Assembly (NCBI RefSeq): GCF_003268675.1
Contig: NZ_CP029378.1
Coordinates: 1,178,001-1,242,000, forward strand
Source: Streptomyces bacillaris
Lineage (GTDB): Bacteria > Actinomycetota > Actinomycetes > Streptomycetales > Streptomycetaceae
Reading direction: 5' to 3'
Length of the DNA stretch: 64,000 nucleotides
The translations under genes were made by a program, and so were the position numbers. Shown in pieces: positions 61,638-64,000 of this stretch. The notes beneath the pieces are model-generated. The model was not told the DNA's origin. It did not search any database and worked only from the letters and a program-made list of their open reading frames with translations. Within the stretch, counting starts at the first letter, position 1, and every line of letters begins with the position of its first letter.

Positions 61638-62183
61638 ATGAGCGTGACGGAGACGGGAGCCACGATCTGGCTGACCGGTCTGCCGAGCGCGGGCAAGACC
61701 ACCATCGCGTACGAGCTGGCCGGCCGGCTCCGTACCGAGGGCCACAAGGTGGAGGTGCTCGACGGCGACGAGATCCGGGAGTTCCTTTCCGCGGGGCTCG
61801 GCTTCTCCCGCGAGGACCGGCACACCAACGTGGCCCGGATCGGCTTCGTCGCCGAACTCCTCGCCGCCAACGGTGTGAAGGTGCTCGTCCCCGTCATCGC
61901 CCCGTTCGCCGACAGCCGCGAGGCCGTCCGCAAGCGGCACGCCGCCGAGTCCACCACCTATCTGGAGGTGCACGTCGCGACGCCCGTCGAGGTGTGCTCC
62001 GTACGCGATGTGAAGGGGCTGTACGCCAAGCAGGCGGCCGGCGAGATCAGCGGTCTCACCGGGGTCGACGACCCCTACGAGGCGCCCGAATCGCCCGACC
62101 TGCGGATCGAGTCGCACCAGCAGACCGTGCAGGAGTCAGCGGCGGCGCTCCACGCGCTGCTCACCGAGAGGGGCCTGGCGTGA
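61638..62183 (+). CDS. cysC: adenylylsulfate kinase
   Basis: 181 aa. Phosphorylates APS to PAPS with ATP. P-loop GLPSAGKTT at residues 14-22 and DGDEIREF then FSREDRHTNVARI follow, as in CysC. ATG 61638 has GGAG upstream; ATG 61614, overlapping the cysH stop, is an alternative. PAPS production next to an APS-type CysH means PAPS may serve sulfotransferases as well. Confidence 0.93.
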   Translation: MSVTETGATIWLTGLPSAGKTTIAYELAGRLRTEGHKVEVLDGDEIREFLSAGLGFSREDRHTNVARIGFVAELLAANGVKVLVPVIAPFADSREAVRKRHAAESTTYLEVHVATPVEVCSVRDVKGLYAKQAAGEISGLTGVDDPYEAPESPDLRIESHQQTVQESAAALHALLTERGLA

Positions 62184-63118
62184 GTGCCGTCACCACCACC
62201 GTGTCCGAGGACACCGCGAACCCGTACGCGCTCAGCCACCTGGACTCCCTGGAGTCCGAGGCCGTCCACATCTTCCGTGAGGTGGCGGGGGAGTTCGAGC
62301 GGCCGGTGATCCTGTTCTCCGGCGGCAAGGACTCCATCGTGATGCTGCACCTGGCGCTCAAGGCGTTCGCGCCCGCGCCGGTGCCGTTCTCGCTGCTGCA
62401 CGTGGACACCGGGCACAACTTCCCGGAGGTCCTGGAGTACCGCGACCGTACGGTGAAGAAGCACGGGCTGCGGCTGCACGTGGCCTCGGTGCAGGAGTAC
62501 ATCGACGCCGGGAAGCTCCGCGAGCGCCCCGACGGCACCCGCAACCCGCTCCAGACCGTGCCGCTCACCGAGGCGATCCAGCAGCACCGCTTCGACGCGG
62601 TGTTCGGCGGCGGGCGGCGCGACGAGGAGAAGGCGCGCGCCAAGGAGCGGGTGTTCTCGCTGCGTGACGAGTTCTCCCAGTGGGACCCGCGCCGCCAGCG
62701 CCCCGAGCTGTGGCAGCTGTACAACGGCCGCCACGCCCCCGGTGAGCACGTCCGGGTCTTCCCGATCTCCAACTGGACCGAGCTGGACGTCTGGCAGTAC
62801 ATCGAGCGCGAGGGGATCGAGCTGCCGGAGATCTACTTCGCCCATGAGCGCGAGGTCTTCTCCCGCAACGGCATGTGGCTGACGGCCGGCGGCTGGGGCG
62901 GCCCCAAGGAGCACGAGGCCGTCCAGACCCGGCTGGTGCGCTACCGCACGGTCGGGGACATGTCCTGCACCGGGGCCGTCGACTCCGACGCCACCACGCT
63001 GGACGCCGTGATCACCGAGATCGCCGCCTCCCGGCTCACCGAGCGGGGCGCGACCCGCGCCGACGACAAGATGTCCGAGGCCGCGATGGAAGACCGCAAG
63101 CGCGAGGGGTACTTCTAA
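62180..63118 (+). CDS. cysD: sulfate adenylyltransferase subunit 2
   Basis: 312 aa. With CysN makes APS from sulfate and ATP. PP-loop SGGKDS at about 48-53. VFGGGRRDEEKARAKERVFS, FPISNWTELDVWQYIEREGI and the C-terminal EAAMEDRKREGYF are standard. The GTG at 62180 overlaps the cysC stop (GTGA). Confidence 0.94.
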   Translation: MSAVTTTVSEDTANPYALSHLDSLESEAVHIFREVAGEFERPVILFSGGKDSIVMLHLALKAFAPAPVPFSLLHVDTGHNFPEVLEYRDRTVKKHGLRLHVASVQEYIDAGKLRERPDGTRNPLQTVPLTEAIQQHRFDAVFGGGRRDEEKARAKERVFSLRDEFSQWDPRRQRPELWQLYNGRHAPGEHVRVFPISNWTELDVWQYIEREGIELPEIYFAHEREVFSRNGMWLTAGGWGGPKEHEAVQTRLVRYRTVGDMSCTGAVDSDATTLDAVITEIAASRLTERGATRADDKMSEAAMEDRKREGYF

Positions 63119-64000
63119 ATGACCACCACAGCTGAGCAGTTGAGCGCCACCACCCTGCTGCGCTTCGCCACCGCCGGGTCCGTCGACGACGGCAAGTCCA
63201 CCCTCGTGGGCCGGCTGCTGCACGACTCCAAGTCGGTCCTCACCGACCAGCTGGAGGCCGTCGAGCAGGTGTCGCTGAGCCGCGGCCAGGAGGCCCCGGA
63301 CCTGGCGCTGCTCACCGACGGGCTGCGGGCCGAGCGCGAGCAGGGCATCACCATCGATGTCGCCTACCGCTACTTCGCCACCGCCCGGCGCCGGTTCATC
63401 CTCGCGGACACCCCGGGCCATGTGCAGTACACCCGCAACATGGTCACCGGCGCCTCCACCGCCGAGCTGGCCGTGGTCCTGGTCGACGCCCGCAACGGGG
63501 TCGTCGAGCAGACCCGCCGCCACGCAGCCGTCGCCGCCCTGCTGCGCGTCCCGCACGTCGTGCTGGCCGTCAACAAGATGGACCTGGTCGACTACGCGGA
63601 GCCCGTGTTCGCCGCCATAGCCGAGGAGTTCACCGCGTACGCCGCGTCGCTCGGCGTCCCGGAGATCACCGCGATCCCGATCTCGGCGCTGGCCGGGGAC
63701 AACGTGGTGGAGCCCTCCGCGCACATGGACTGGTACGGCGGGCCGACCGTCCTGGAGCACCTGGAGACGGTCCCGGTCAGCCACGACCTCACCGGCTGCC
63801 ACGCGCGCTTCCCCGTGCAGTACGTGATCCGCCCGCAGACCGCCGAGCACCCCGACTACCGGGGGTACGCCGGTCAGATCGCGGCCGGGGTGTTCCGGGT
63901 CGGCGAGGCCGTGTCCGTACTCCCCTCGGGGCGTACGACGACGATCACCGGCATCGACGCGCTCGGCGAGAGCGTGGACATCGCCTGGGCGCCGCAGTCG
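63119..64000 (+). CDS. cysN: sulfate adenylyltransferase subunit 1 (GTPase), 3' end outside window
   Basis: Visible: 294 residues. EF-Tu-like GTPase that drives sulfate activation by CysD. Motifs: GSVDDGKST (G1), [15 protein letters not shown] (G2), [11 protein letters not shown] (G3), NKMDL (G4) and SALAGDN (G5). The beta-barrel domain 2 begins but is cut by the window end. ATG 63119 directly follows the cysD stop. Confidence 0.94.
   Translation, partial: MTTTAEQLSATTLLRFATAGSVDDGKSTLVGRLLHDSKSVLTDQLEAVEQVSLSRGQEAPDLALLTDGLRAEREQGITIDVAYRYFATARRRFILADTPGHVQYTRNMVTGASTAELAVVLVDARNGVVEQTRRHAAVAALLRVPHVVLAVNKMDLVDYAEPVFAAIAEEFTAYAASLGVPEITAIPISALAGDNVVEPSAHMDWYGGPTVLEHLETVPVSHDLTGCHARFPVQYVIRPQTAEHPDYRGYAGQIAAGVFRVGEAVSVLPSGRTTTITGIDALGESVDIAWAPQS

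Noticed and set aside
1..64000. Mobile elements, phage, tRNA or rRNA genes
   Set aside because: None could be recognised by eye; a tRNA scan would be needed to exclude a single tRNA with certainty.

Overview
The window is a stretch of high-GC actinobacterial chromosome, almost certainly Streptomyces. The base composition is strongly GC-biased, starts are often GTG or TTG with GA-rich ribosome binding sites, and there is a rodlin/chaplin locus of the kind found in aerial-hyphae-forming streptomycetes. I saw no rRNA, tRNA, CRISPR array, transposase, phage or conjugation gene.

Layout. 1-5.7 kb: 3' part of a drug-efflux MFS gene, a VOC protein, a secreted GH5 cellulase and a secreted lamin-tail/endonuclease-phosphatase enzyme. 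5.7-8.1 kb: an isolated three-gene unit (acyl carrier protein, ketosynthase, alpha/beta hydrolase). 8.6-10.8 kb: a broken secreted GH2 gene. 11-13.5 kb: nitroreductase and a frameshifted secreted amidase. 13.6-22.7 kb: a purine-catabolism locus in which FAD, Fe-S and Mo subunits of xanthine dehydrogenase, an NCS2 permease and XdhC run leftward, and a PucR regulator is divergent. 22.8-27.4 kb: TPR-like protein, GntR regulator, FhuF-type protein behind an iron box, frameshifted DUF2637 membrane protein, anti-sigma-like ATPase. 27.5-31.3 kb: PoxB-type TPP enzyme and a PP2C-like protein. 31.4-36.6 kb: frameshifted giant subtilase and a divergent TrmB/LuxR regulator. 36.6-40.5 kb: DUF456, an AdaA-AlkA DNA-repair fusion, RsgA with a probable leader peptide, and a DUF5949 protein. 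40.6-45.1 kb: three rodlins, a short chaplin, a small unnamed secreted protein and a long LAXTG-anchored chaplin. 45.2-46.4 kb: broken FAD monooxygenase. 46.4-52.2 kb: beta-ketoadipate-type module (thiolase, LysR, CoA-transferase A and B, 3-hydroxyacyl-CoA dehydrogenase). 52.3-58.6 kb: VOC, AraC, BrkB, AidB-like dehydrogenase, GAF regulator, GNAT. 58.8-64 kb: assimilatory sulfate reduction operon with a Cys-containing leader peptide, sulfite reductase, zinc-ribbon protein, CysH, CysC, CysD and CysN (cut by the window end).

Three signals look most worth following. First, two distinct promoter-like element classes divide the rodlin/chaplin cluster: AGTTTC-N14-ATCGTTA before the chaplins and the unnamed secreted gene, and CGnAAC-N16/17-AGTTGA before two rodlins. 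Second, there is a probable 23-residue leader peptide plus a start-region hairpin before rsgA. Third, five genes contain single-base indels, and two of these also have TGA at an expected Trp codon. That pattern means either real gene decay or assembly error, so those five coordinates should be treated with caution.
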